Shown: piece by piece, positions 44,157 to 52,074 of the stretch
How positions within the stretch are numbered: the first letter of the stretch is position 1
Layout: the number at the start of each line of letters is the position of its first letter
Assembly: GCF_026125785.1 (NCBI RefSeq)
Contig: NZ_JAHCKL010000011.1
Coordinates: 58,477 to 122,476, forward strand
Direction of reading: 5' to 3'
Origin: Hydrogenophaga sp.
Lineage (GTDB): Bacteria > Pseudomonadota > Gammaproteobacteria > Burkholderiales > Burkholderiaceae_C
Length of the DNA stretch: 64,000 bases
Position numbers and translations under genes: made by a program
The notes under the pieces: model-generated
What the model was told of the DNA's origin: nothing
Databases searched by the model: none
Seen by the model: the letters and a program-made list of their open reading frames with translations, nothing else

Positions 44157-44966
44157 ATGAACCAAGACCCTCCCGCCCTGACTCGGCGCCACCACCAGCG
44201 CCTGCGCGAGATCTACCGGTCCGCTGGCTGGCCCTGCCACGACATGCTGGAAGTGGAGTTGCTGGCCGCCGGCCTGCTGGAGCGCCGGCCCTCGCCCGAG
44301 GGTTTTGAGAGCCTGCGCGTGACGGACGCCGGCGTGCGGCGCCTGGCCGAGGTGTTTGCACAGAACAAGGCCGTGCGCACGCCGCACGAGGCCCTGGTCG
44401 AGCGCGTGGCCATCGCCATGGCGCAAGCCGGGCGTCTTACCTGGCGCGGCCTGATGCTGCGCGTGGCGCTGCCGCAGGTGCTGTTCGACAGCGGGGTCGC
44501 GGCGGAGCCTGCCGAGGCGCCGCGCCAGGCCAGCGCCTTCGAGGCCGAGGTGCGGGAGCCGGCGGCGCCGGTGGCCGGCCACGTCTGGTGCATGGCCTGT
44601 CCGGACGTGTTTTCGGTGCGCCACACCACGGTGGAGGCCTACCTGGAGCCCGTGGTGCACGAGATCAAGGTCAGCCGCGCCGATCTGCTGGGGGACCTCA
44701 AGAAGCCGGCCAAGCGCGCCGCCTACCTCGCGATGGCCGGTGCCTGCTGGTACGTGCTGGGCCAGGATGCCAAAGGCAGGCCCATCGCCGAACCCGAGGA
44801 AATCCCGGCCGAGTGCGGGGTGCTGCAATTGCAGGGCGAGCGCCTGGTGGTGGCGCGCGAGGCGCCACGCCGCGCCGTCGAACGCCTGCCCTTTCATGTG
44901 TGGATGGCATTGGCGCGCAGCGGGCCGGCGGTGCGCCTGGACGACGACGCGCAGTCGCTGTTGTGA
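44157..44966 (+). CDS. MmcB-like putative DNA repair endonuclease
   Basis: A 269-residue protein with no name I can give with certainty. The N-terminal 110 residues look like a small winged-helix domain (LLAAGLLERRPSPEGFESLRVTDAG). The C-terminal half has a PD-(D/E)XK-type pattern: C-P-D150, then E169-I-K171 in VVHEIKVSRADLLGDLKKP, and AYLAMAGACWYVLG. This pattern, E-x-K-x-S-x-x-D with a following tyrosine helix, resembles MmcB, an SOS-induced repair nuclease family known from Caulobacter. The divergent helicase and the LexA-like box support a DNA repair role. Confidence 0.65.
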   Translation: MNQDPPALTRRHHQRLREIYRSAGWPCHDMLEVELLAAGLLERRPSPEGFESLRVTDAGVRRLAEVFAQNKAVRTPHEALVERVAIAMAQAGRLTWRGLMLRVALPQVLFDSGVAAEPAEAPRQASAFEAEVREPAAPVAGHVWCMACPDVFSVRHTTVEAYLEPVVHEIKVSRADLLGDLKKPAKRAAYLAMAGACWYVLGQDAKGRPIAEPEEIPAECGVLQLQGERLVVAREAPRRAVERLPFHVWMALARSGPAVRLDDDAQSLL

Positions 44967-45048
44967 CGCCGTCCGCCGCCGGCCGCTGGCGCACCGCCTT
45001 GACTTTGGAGATGATGAAAGCCCCATGCAGTGTTGCCAGGAGACAGAC

Positions 45049-45573
45049 ATGAAGACACTGGAAGACCAACTGAGCCAGTACGCGGCCTACCACCGCGACC
45101 GTCGCAACATCCTCACCCATTTCGTTGGCATTCCCATGATCGTGCTCTCGGTCGTGGTGCTGCTGGCGCGCCCGGCCGCCGAACTCGGCGGCGTGGCCGT
45201 GTCCGCAGCCACGCTGGCGGCGATCGCCTCGACGCTCTACTACCTGCGCCTGGACTGGCGCTACGGCATCGTCATGGGCCTGCTGCTCGCCGCCTGCCTG
45301 GCGTTCGCGCAGACCACCGCCGGCATGGCCACCGCTGCCTGGGCCACGCTGGGCGTGGGCCTGTTCGTGGTGGGCTGGGTGATCCAGTTCGTGGGCCACA
45401 TCTTCGAGGGCCGCAAGCCGGCTTTCGTCGACGACATCATGGGGCTGATCATCGGCCCGCTGTTCGTGGTGGCGGAGTTCGGCTTCCTGCTCGGCTTGCG
45501 GCGCGAGGTCGAGGCCGTGGTGACTGCGCGCGCCGGCCCGGTGCACACGGGTCGGGCCCCGCAGGCCGAGTGA
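45049..45573 (+). CDS. Mpo1/DUF962-family membrane protein
   Basis: A 174-residue membrane protein of the Mpo1-like (DUF962) family; yeast Mpo1 is an iron-dependent 2-hydroxy fatty acid dioxygenase. Hallmarks are the start LEDQLSQYAAYHRDRRNILTHFVGIP, with a conserved histidine pair, and VIQFVGHIFEGRKPAFVDD. Four hydrophobic segments are visible. The ATG at 45049 follows CCAGGAGA. Function in bacteria is inferred only from the family. It stands alone, 82 bases after the nuclease-like gene. Confidence 0.82.
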   Translation: MKTLEDQLSQYAAYHRDRRNILTHFVGIPMIVLSVVVLLARPAAELGGVAVSAATLAAIASTLYYLRLDWRYGIVMGLLLAACLAFAQTTAGMATAAWATLGVGLFVVGWVIQFVGHIFEGRKPAFVDDIMGLIIGPLFVVAEFGFLLGLRREVEAVVTARAGPVHTGRAPQAE

Positions 45574-45639
45574 TCCGTTCCGAGCCACAGGGCCAAGCCT
45601 TCATCGGCGGCGCGTTGCGCGCAGTGGGGCGGCCCGCGC

Positions 45640-46431
45640 TCAGCCGCGCGCCGGCCGCAGCGTGGTTTCGCGCACCGGCTCGAAGCGCCCCGAGGCGGCG
45701 CCATGGTCCCACTGCGTGACCGTGCAGGTGCCTGGCACGGCGTTCCACTGCAGCACGTTCACCGAGTTCGGTACGCCCGGGCGCACCCGGTGCGAGACCG
45801 CCGTGCCGGCCTGCACGGCCCACAGCGGCCGCGCCAGGCCGGGCAGTGGCATCACGTACGGCAGGTGGATATGCCCGCCCAGGACGATGTCGGCGCCGGC
45901 TTCGGCCCAGGCCTGTTGTGCGGTGGTATGCCCCAGCAGGCGGTCGGGCAGGTCCTGCGGCCGCATCACGTCGATGGGCTGGTGCACCACCACCACGCGA
46001 AGCTGGACCGCCGTGGCCTGCGACAAACGCCTGGCCACGCGCTGGACCTGCTGCGTCGACACCTCGCCGTTCTTGTGGCGGTGGGCACGCGTGGTGTTCA
46101 CGCCCAGGACCAGCAGGTCGTGGGAGGCAAACACCGGTTCGAGTTCGCTGCCGAAGGCCGCGCGGTGACCCGCATACGGTCGCGTGCAGCGTGCCCAGAG
46201 GTTGAACAGCGGAATGTCGTGGTTGCCTGGCACCGCCAGCCAGGGAGCACCGAGGCGGTCCATGAAGGACCGTGCGGCCTGGAACTGTGCACTGCGCGCG
46301 CGCTGCGTGATGTCGCCCGACAGGACCACCAGGTCGGGCCGCAGCGCCTGGCTCAGATGGACCAGCGCTTGCGCTATGCCAGGTACCTCGGTCCCGAAGT
46401 GGGTGTCGGAGATGTGCAGCACACGGCTCAA
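45640..46431 (-). CDS. metallophosphoesterase (calcineurin-like)
   Basis: A protein of about 263 residues with the calcineurin-like fold. The di-metal motifs are visible: HISDTHFG at the start, LVVLSGDITQRA, PGNHDIPLF, VVVHQPIDV and GGHIHLPYV. The phosphoester substrate cannot be told. The start is unusual: TTG at 46431 overlaps the stop of the upstream lipid kinase gene (TTGA), giving LSRVLHIS; a GTG at 46422 is the alternative. The overlap argues for coupled translation with the kinase. Confidence 0.85.
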   Translation of the reverse strand: MSRVLHISDTHFGTEVPGIAQALVHLSQALRPDLVVLSGDITQRARSAQFQAARSFMDRLGAPWLAVPGNHDIPLFNLWARCTRPYAGHRAAFGSELEPVFASHDLLVLGVNTTRAHRHKNGEVSTQQVQRVARRLSQATAVQLRVVVVHQPIDVMRPQDLPDRLLGHTTAQQAWAEAGADIVLGGHIHLPYVMPLPGLARPLWAVQAGTAVSHRVRPGVPNSVNVLQWNAVPGTCTVTQWDHGAASGRFEPVRETTLRPARG

Positions 46432-47408
46432 GTGGCAGCCTCCTGCGGGGCGTCTGGCCTCAAGAGGTACAGCGGCTCGGGCAGTACACGAAAGCGCAGA
46501 GGCGGCTTCATGTGCGCTACCTCGCCGTCGAACGCGACCTTCATGCGGCGCAGGCGCATGACGCGCGGTGGATTGACGACCATGTCCTGGAAGGCAAAGC
46601 GCTCTATGCCGTCGTCGTCCCCGAGCGATCCCATGGCACCGCGCAACATCAGGCGCAGCATGGCCAGTGTGCCAATGGGTTTGAGCACGACGGCGGTGAC
46701 GCGGCCTCGATCGGATGCGCCATCCGGCCCGGCGTCCACCAGCACGCCCAACTGTTCGAGCTGCAGCCGGTTGTTGCCGACGAACAGCGTGAGCGTGCGC
46801 AGTTCGCGCTGCTCGCCATCGAGCGATGCGCTGAGCGTCAGACGGCGCTGTGCACGCAGCAGGGTGGCCGCAGCCGCCCACAGTGCGACGATCTGGCTGC
46901 GGCCAAAGCGCGCCTTCCAGGCCTCCCGGTCCTCCAGCAGGTCCGGGTAGAGGCCCACGCTGGCGTTGACGAGAAAGATCTGCTGGTTGACCGCCGCGAC
47001 CTGCACCGGTGCGACGCGCGCCGCCAGCAACTGTGCGGCCGCCTGCGCCGCATCGGTGGCCATGCCGTGGGCGCGCGCGAAGTAGTTGAAGGTACCGCGC
47101 GGCACGACGCCCATCACGCAGCCGGCGGCGTGCGCGGCGTGCGCCACGGTGTTGATGGTGCCGTCGCCACCGACGGCGACGATGGCGCCGCCCTCGTCGA
47201 CCGCCTGACGGGCCAGCGCGGCCGCCAGACGGGGCAACTCCGCAGGCGCGCAGGCATGCAACTGGCCGCGCCGGCCCGCAGCGGCCAGGGCGTTTTCGAT
47301 CCCGGCGCGCGTGGCCTCGCCATCCTGGCTGCCAGCCTGGCCATTCAAGATGAAGTGCAGCGGCGCGCCCGGGTCGAGGTCGGTAGGAATGGGCATGGGT
47401 TTGGACAT
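46428..47408 (-). CDS. diacylglycerol kinase-family lipid kinase
   Basis: A 326-residue protein with the diacylglycerol kinase catalytic domain: a phosphate-binding start (HFILNGQAGS), GGAIVAVGGDGTINTVAHAA with the GGDGT nucleotide motif, and GVVPRGTFNYFARA. Such enzymes phosphorylate diacylglycerol, phosphatidylglycerol or sphingosine-like lipids; which one is unknown. The start is uncertain: ATGs at 47408 and 47450 are both possible and neither has a strong ribosome site. It precedes the metallophosphoesterase gene with overlap. Confidence 0.82.
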   Translation of the reverse strand: MSKPMPIPTDLDPGAPLHFILNGQAGSQDGEATRAGIENALAAAGRRGQLHACAPAELPRLAAALARQAVDEGGAIVAVGGDGTINTVAHAAHAAGCVMGVVPRGTFNYFARAHGMATDAAQAAAQLLAARVAPVQVAAVNQQIFLVNASVGLYPDLLEDREAWKARFGRSQIVALWAAAATLLRAQRRLTLSASLDGEQRELRTLTLFVGNNRLQLEQLGVLVDAGPDGASDRGRVTAVVLKPIGTLAMLRLMLRGAMGSLGDDDGIERFAFQDMVVNPPRVMRLRRMKVAFDGEVAHMKPPLRFRVLPEPLYLLRPDAPQEAAT

Positions 47409-47518
47409 GGGCTCGAGGGGCGGTCCAGTGTAGTGGCGTGTGGTTGGCATCCGTCAGATGGGGTCGGGATAATGCTTCTCTGCCATGGCCTGGTGAGCAG
47501 GTCCTGAGGACGCATGAC

Positions 47519-48763
47519 ATGACGAAGAAAGACATCCTGGTGCTGGGCGCCGGCATGATCGGCACCTGCACTGCGCTGCAGCTCGCGCTGCGCGGCCATG
47601 CGGTGGTGTTGCTGGACCGGCGCGAACCAGGCCGCGAGACCTCCTACGGCAACGCCGGCATCATCCAGTGCGAGGCGGTGGAGCCGTACCCTTTTCCGCA
47701 GGATCCGGCGGTGTTGTTGCGCATGGCGCTGCGCCGGGGCGCAGACGCCCACTACCACCTGGGTGCGCTGCCCGCGCTGGTACCGGCGCTGTGGCGCTAC
47801 TGGCGCCATTCGCGCGCGCCTCTGTACGAGCGCGTGGCCCACGAGTATGGCCAGCTCACCAGCCGCTCGGTGCTGGCGCATGCGCCGTTGATCGAGCTGG
47901 CCGGCGCGCAGGACCTGGTGCGGCGCGAGGGCTACCGCTACGTGTTCCGCACCCAGGCGGCGCTGGACGACCAGGCGCGCACCGCCGAGCGTTTGCAGCG
48001 AGACGCCGGCGTGAACTTCCGCGTGCTGGACAGCGACGCGCTGGCCGCCGCCGAACCGGCGCTGCGGCGCCGGCTGGCCGGTGCGCTGCAATGGACCGAC
48101 CCCTGGTCCGTGTCCGACCCGGGCGCGCTGGTTCAGCGCTACGCCGACCTGCTGGTGCGCCAGGGCGGGCGCATCGTGCGGGGTGACGCGGCCACGTTGC
48201 GGCAGACCGGCGCGGGCTGGCAGGTGCGCAGTGAAGAGGGCCCGATGGAGGCCGCGCACGCCGTGATCGCACTGGGTCCCTGGTCCGATCAGGCCATTCG
48301 TGGGCTGGGCTACCGCTACCCGCTGTTCGTCAAGCGGGGTTACCACCGCCACTACCGCGGCGCCCAAGGGCCAGACCTGCCGCTGCTCGATGCCGAGCGT
48401 GGCTTTGTGCTCGCGCCCATGGCGCTGGGGGTGCGCCTGACCACTGGCGCAGAGTTCGCCCGCCTGGATGCGCCGGCCACACCGGTGCAGATGGGGCGCG
48501 CCGAGGCCCTGGCGCGCGAACTGCTGGACCTGCCTGAACCCGTGGAGGCAGAGCCCTGGCTGGGCGCGCGTCCCTGCACCGGCGATCTCAAGCCCGTCAT
48601 AGGGCCGGCGCCCCGGCACAAGGGCCTGTGGTTCCACTTCGGCCACGCGCACCAGGGCTTCACCATGGGGCCGATCAGTGCGCAGTTGCTCGCCGAGCAG
48701 ATCGACGGCACGGCCCCGGTCGTGGACCCCACGCCCTACCTGCCCGCGCGTTTCGGCGCCTGA
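47519..48763 (+). CDS. FAD-dependent D-amino acid dehydrogenase-like oxidoreductase
   Basis: A 414-residue flavoprotein of the DadA/DAO family. The FAD-binding motif GAGMIG and the glutamate- or aspartate-ended second strand (VVLLDRREPGRETS) are near the N-terminus; the C-terminus has the FAD-binding block LWFHFGHAHQGFTMGPISAQLLAEQI. DadA oxidises D-amino acids to 2-oxo acids and passes electrons to quinones. It is somewhat divergent from DadA itself, so the substrate is open. It is divergent from the lipid kinase gene. Confidence 0.83.
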   Translation: MTKKDILVLGAGMIGTCTALQLALRGHAVVLLDRREPGRETSYGNAGIIQCEAVEPYPFPQDPAVLLRMALRRGADAHYHLGALPALVPALWRYWRHSRAPLYERVAHEYGQLTSRSVLAHAPLIELAGAQDLVRREGYRYVFRTQAALDDQARTAERLQRDAGVNFRVLDSDALAAAEPALRRRLAGALQWTDPWSVSDPGALVQRYADLLVRQGGRIVRGDAATLRQTGAGWQVRSEEGPMEAAHAVIALGPWSDQAIRGLGYRYPLFVKRGYHRHYRGAQGPDLPLLDAERGFVLAPMALGVRLTTGAEFARLDAPATPVQMGRAEALARELLDLPEPVEAEPWLGARPCTGDLKPVIGPAPRHKGLWFHFGHAHQGFTMGPISAQLLAEQIDGTAPVVDPTPYLPARFGA

Positions 48764-48950
48764 CATCGCCGCCAACCGCATGCCCCGGCCGTCCGCAACG
48801 GCGCAAGACCAGGTCCAGGATGCCTGCCCAACTTCATCGGCGAAGGGGCCGCGCCATCGTTCGAGCCGCTTCACGCCCGCGCCCGGGCGCGCGAGAATGC
48901 GTGCGGCATCCCACTACCTCCTCCCTCAACGCTTTCTCTGGAGCTTTACC

Positions 48951-49346
48951 ATGCGCCTGCCCTTACGTCTTCTGGTCGCCTTGTCGTGCGGCCTCGCCGC
49001 CAGTGCGAACTGGGCCCAGGCGCCGCTGGACGGTGCCTGGCGCGTGACCTTCTCCACCGAAGGAGCCGATGGCCGCGAGGCCCAGGTGGAGATCCGGGGG
49101 CAGAGCGGTACCTGGACCACCTACGCACGTTCGGACAAGGACAAGCGCGACCCCTGCGTGGGACGCGCGCTGCCGCTGACGCTCAGTGGCGGTGATGGCG
49201 CCTCGTCCGCGCTGCAACTGCGCGTGGAGGCCTCATCGGTGGTCAGCGGCTGCCGCGACCGCAAGGCCACCCTGCAGCGGGTGGACGAGAAAACGCTCGA
49301 AGGCAGCTTCGACAACGGCCGCCCGCTGCGGCTGGTGCGCCCCTGA
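48951..49346 (+). CDS. hypothetical small periplasmic protein
   Basis: A 131-residue protein that I do not recognise. It has a clear Sec signal peptide (MRLPLRLLVALSCGLAASANWA, cut near residue 22-23) and a mature part rich in beta strands (DGAWRVTFSTEGADGREAQVEIRG, ending LEGSFDNGRPLRLVRP). Two cysteines, in DPCVGRA and SGCRDRK, could form a disulphide bond. The ATG at 48951 follows TGGAGC. It precedes the enoyl-CoA hydratase gene by 4 bases, though a functional link is not obvious. The 187 bases before it show no gene. Confidence 0.7.
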   Translation: MRLPLRLLVALSCGLAASANWAQAPLDGAWRVTFSTEGADGREAQVEIRGQSGTWTTYARSDKDKRDPCVGRALPLTLSGGDGASSALQLRVEASSVVSGCRDRKATLQRVDEKTLEGSFDNGRPLRLVRP

Positions 49347-49350
49347 CCCC

Positions 49351-50055
49351 GTGACGGACGCCCCCCTGCTGCGCGTGCACCACCGCGAGGGCGTGCTGGA
49401 GTTGCGCCTGAACCGGCCTGCGCGCCTCAATGCCCTCACCGCGGAGCTCGCGCGTGCACTGCTGGCGGCGGTGCGTGCCGGCATGGGCGATCCCGACGTG
49501 CGCGTCCTGCTCCTCAGCGGCGAGGGCCGCGCCTTCTGTGCGGGGAAGGACCGTGACGACCCACCGACCGCCGACTTCGTCGACACGCTCCAGGCGCTGG
49601 CCGGCGCACTGGTGGAGGGACCCAGGCCGGTGGTGGTTGCCGTGCGCGGCTGGGCCGTCGGTGCCGGCCTTGAACTGATGCTCAATGGCGATCTTGTCGT
49701 GGCCGCGCGCAGTGCGCGCTTTGCGCTGCCCGAAGTGCGGGTGGGCCTGTTGGGCACCGGCGGGGTGGCCGCATTGTTGCCGCGTCTGGTGGGCTTGCAG
49801 CGCGCCAAGGGCCTGCTGATGCTGGGACAGGAGATCGACGCACAGGAGGCCGCCCAGTGGGGCCTGGTCTGGCAGGTCGTGGACGACGACAGGCTGGATG
49901 GGCACGCCCGAGCGCTGGCCACGCAACTGGCGCAGAGCGATCCGGCGCTGCTGACCCAGGTCAAGCACCTGGTGCACCGCGAGCAACTGGGCGATTTCAC
50001 AGCGTCGCTGGCGCGCGAAGCGGCCGCACACGCGCAGCCAGCCGCCGCGCCATAG
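49351..50055 (+). CDS. enoyl-CoA hydratase/isomerase-family protein
   Basis: A 234-residue crotonase-fold protein. Both catalytic glutamate positions of enoyl-CoA hydratase are kept (GAGLELMLNGDLV and LPEVRVGLLG), and the oxyanion-hole segment GEGRAFCAGKDRDD is present, so hydration of an enoyl-CoA is likely. The start is a GTG at 49351, 4 bases after the upstream stop; there is no ATG before the conserved LLRVHHREGVLELRLNRP. It is a little shorter than usual (about 255-260). Confidence 0.85.
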   Translation: MTDAPLLRVHHREGVLELRLNRPARLNALTAELARALLAAVRAGMGDPDVRVLLLSGEGRAFCAGKDRDDPPTADFVDTLQALAGALVEGPRPVVVAVRGWAVGAGLELMLNGDLVVAARSARFALPEVRVGLLGTGGVAALLPRLVGLQRAKGLLMLGQEIDAQEAAQWGLVWQVVDDDRLDGHARALATQLAQSDPALLTQVKHLVHREQLGDFTASLAREAAAHAQPAAAP

Positions 50056-50242
50056 GCGCCGGGCGACCATCCGCTGCTGCGCGAGCGCGACCTCGACCGC
50101 ATGCAGACATTGGACGTCGAAATTCTCGGTTGCACCGTAGAGCGACGACAGAGACCACCGGGCTGCTGCAACTAGCGCTGATCAACCCAGCCCAGAGGTC
50201 AGCACGAAGCACCCCAGCGTAGCGAGGCGCCCCAACCCAGAG
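50056..50242. other. intergenic stretch without a supported gene
   Basis: No convincing gene lies between the enoyl-CoA hydratase stop and repeat copy B. A short open stretch from the ATG at 50101 (MQTLDVEILGCTVERRQ...) has protein-like composition and could be a gene remnant, but it lacks any motif I recognise. Confidence 0.4.
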
Positions 50243-50343
50243 ATGCCGAGGGTCCGGCTTCGCCGGCCCAAGGCATCGTCCCCCCTCCCAGCGCCGAAGG
50301 CGCGCCAGAGAGGGGGGAAGCCGCGCAGCGGCGCAGGGGGGAG
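50243..50343. repeat. about 100-bp dispersed hairpin element, copy B
   Basis: The second copy of the element at 26107-26208, in the same orientation and about 88% identical by eye: GGTCCGGCTTCGCCGGCC, then CCCCCCT...AGCGCCGAAGGCGCG...GAGGGGGG and the shared end CCGCGCAGCGGCGCAGGGGG. Like copy A it lies between convergent genes and stops a few bases before the minus-strand gene's stop (slyX). Confidence 0.75.
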
Positions 50344-50350
50344 TTCCCCT

Positions 50351-50590
50351 CTACCAATGCGGAGGCAGCTCGTCCCGCAGGCTGCGGGGCGTGGTGGGTG
50401 CCTCGGGGTCGGCGCGCTGGCGCAGGCGGGCGACTTCGCGCAGCAGGAGGTCGATCTGCGCCTGTTGCCGGGTCACCAGCGCATTGAGCGTGTCCAGCAG
50501 GTCGTCGGCGTAGCTGGCTTTGATCTCCAGTTCGGTCAGGCGCTGGTCGACCAGGTCGTGGGGCAGGGGGGAGTCGTCAGGTTCGGGCAT
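50351..50590 (-). CDS. slyX: SlyX-family protein
   Basis: A 79-residue coiled-coil protein. The helix LVDQRLTELEIKASYADDLLDTLN, followed by QAQIDLLLREVARLRQR, shows the heptad pattern of SlyX, and the tail PRSLRDELPPHW matches the family's conserved P-P-H-Y/W ending. Function is unknown; in E. coli it is encoded near the prolyl isomerase gene slyD. The ATG at 50590 is chosen because the family begins shortly before the coil. Confidence 0.85.
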   Translation of the reverse strand: MPEPDDSPLPHDLVDQRLTELEIKASYADDLLDTLNALVTRQQAQIDLLLREVARLRQRADPEAPTTPRSLRDELPPHW

Positions 50591-50616
50591 GACGCCTATG
50601 CTAAAACCTGGCGACC

Positions 50617-51171
50617 ATGTCCAGCAGCAGTTCGGCACACGTCATGGCGGTTCACCGCAGTCCGTCGCACCGGTTTTCCAAGCAGGCCGAGGCGGTGATC
50701 ACGCTGCTCGAAGGCCGCGGTGTGCAGGGCGATGCGCATTGCGGCATCACGGTCAAGCACCGTTCGCGTGTGGCGCGCGACCCCAGCCAGCCCAACCTGC
50801 GGCAGGTGCACCTGTTGCACGCGGAGTTGTTCGATTGGCTGGCCGTCATGGGGCACACCGTGCAGCCCGGTGACATGGGCGAGAACATCACCACTGCGGG
50901 GATCGACCTGCTGGCCTTGCCCACCGGCACGGAGCTGCGGCTGGGGGCCAGCGCGGTGGTGCGCATCACCGGTTTGCGCAATCCGTGCGTGCAGATCGAT
51001 CGTTTCCAGAAGGGGCTCATGGCGGCCGTGCTCGACCGAGGGCCGGACGGCGAACTGGTGCGCAAGGCGGGGGTGATGGGCGTGGTGCTTCGAGGCGGCA
51101 CGGTCTGCGCGCGCGACCTCATCGAGGTGACGCCGCCCGCACCACCGCACTCGCCGCTCAGGCCTGTCTGA
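50617..51171 (+). CDS. MOSC-domain protein
   Basis: A 184-residue protein with the MOSC fold (molybdenum cofactor sulfurase C-terminal domain). The sequence has AVITLLEGRGVQGDAHCG, PGDMGENITTAGIDLLALPTGTELRLG and the LRNPCVQIDRFQKGL block with the conserved cysteine. Such proteins handle sulfur for molybdenum enzymes; E. coli YiiM and YcbX act on N-hydroxylated compounds. Whether it serves the xanthine dehydrogenase encoded here is unknown. Its end overlaps the convergent thiE gene by 14 bases. Confidence 0.85.
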   Translation: MSSSSSAHVMAVHRSPSHRFSKQAEAVITLLEGRGVQGDAHCGITVKHRSRVARDPSQPNLRQVHLLHAELFDWLAVMGHTVQPGDMGENITTAGIDLLALPTGTELRLGASAVVRITGLRNPCVQIDRFQKGLMAAVLDRGPDGELVRKAGVMGVVLRGGTVCARDLIEVTPPAPPHSPLRPV

Positions 51172-52072
51172 GCGCCGCGTTCCAGCGTGCGACCGCTGCC
51201 TCCAGCGGATCGGCCGTCAGCAGCGCCCGCACCACGGCCACCGACCCCACTCCGCTTGGCAGCACGGCGGGCAGGCGCTCCAGGTCGATGCCGCCAATGG
51301 CCACCTGGGGATAGTCGCGCAGCAGCCGCGCATAGGCCGCCAGCCGGCCGGTGCCCTGCGGTGCCGTGGCCATCTGCTTGAGTGTGGTGGGAAACACCGC
51401 TCCCATGGCGATGTAGCTCGGGCTGTGCCGGTCGGCTGTCAGCATTTCGGCATAGCCATGGGTGCTCAGGCCCAGGCGCAGTCCCGCCTGGCGGATGGCT
51501 GCCAGCGCGGCCGGGGCCATGGCCTGCAGGTCCTCCTGGCCCAGGTGCACACCGTAGGCGCCGGCATCGATCGCCTCTCGCCAGTGGTCGTTGATGAACA
51601 GGCGCGCCGCGGTGCCGCTCACGCCCTTGACAGCGGCTTGCACCTCGGCGCGTACCGCGGCGGCATCGGTGGACTTGAAACGCAACTGCACCGTGGGCAC
51701 ACCGGCTTGCGCCATGCGGATGGTGGATGCGGCATCGGGCATGACGGCGTAGAGACCCAGGGCGCGCGGGCAGGCGGCGAAGGCTTCGCTGCGTGGGAAC
51801 GGTGCCATGCCGAAATCCACAGGTTCATCTGGCCAGCGCAGCGGGTCGAACCCGCCGGTGCGCTGGCTCTGGCGCGACCACGCGCGTGCGATGCACAGGG
51901 CGTCGTCGGGCACGAAGCCCAGTGCCTGAGCCGCCTGCAGGCTGGCGCTGAATACCGGATCGCCGGTTTGCACCGACAGCGGACTGGCCTGGGCGCGCAG
52001 CGGCAGCGCCAGGGTACCGCGGTGCGCGTCCACGATGGCCTGGGCGAGAGGGTCGGTCGGGGTCATGTTCAT
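51158..52072 (-). CDS. thiE: thiamine-phosphate synthase with N-terminal extension
   Basis: A 304-residue protein whose last 205 or so residues are ThiE, joining the pyrimidine and thiazole halves of thiamine. Visible ThiE blocks are GLYAVMPDA, VPTVQLRFKST, ARLFINDHWREAIDAGAYGVHLGQEDL and VAIGGIDL. The first 95 residues are extra. They include TGDPVFSASLQAAQALGFVPDDALCIARAW, similar in pattern to the C-terminal helix region of ThiD (TGCTLSSAIAAQLALG...), but without its active-site cysteine. It starts 2 bases after thiG and is last in thiOSGE. Confidence 0.87.
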   Translation of the reverse strand: MNMTPTDPLAQAIVDAHRGTLALPLRAQASPLSVQTGDPVFSASLQAAQALGFVPDDALCIARAWSRQSQRTGGFDPLRWPDEPVDFGMAPFPRSEAFAACPRALGLYAVMPDAASTIRMAQAGVPTVQLRFKSTDAAAVRAEVQAAVKGVSGTAARLFINDHWREAIDAGAYGVHLGQEDLQAMAPAALAAIRQAGLRLGLSTHGYAEMLTADRHSPSYIAMGAVFPTTLKQMATAPQGTGRLAAYARLLRDYPQVAIGGIDLERLPAVLPSGVGSVAVVRALLTADPLEAAVARWNAALRQA

Positions 52073-52074
52073 GC

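Noticed and set aside
50056-50242. Short coding remnant from the ATG at 50101
   Set aside because: It is short, has no recognisable motif or ribosome site, and runs into repeat-rich DNA.
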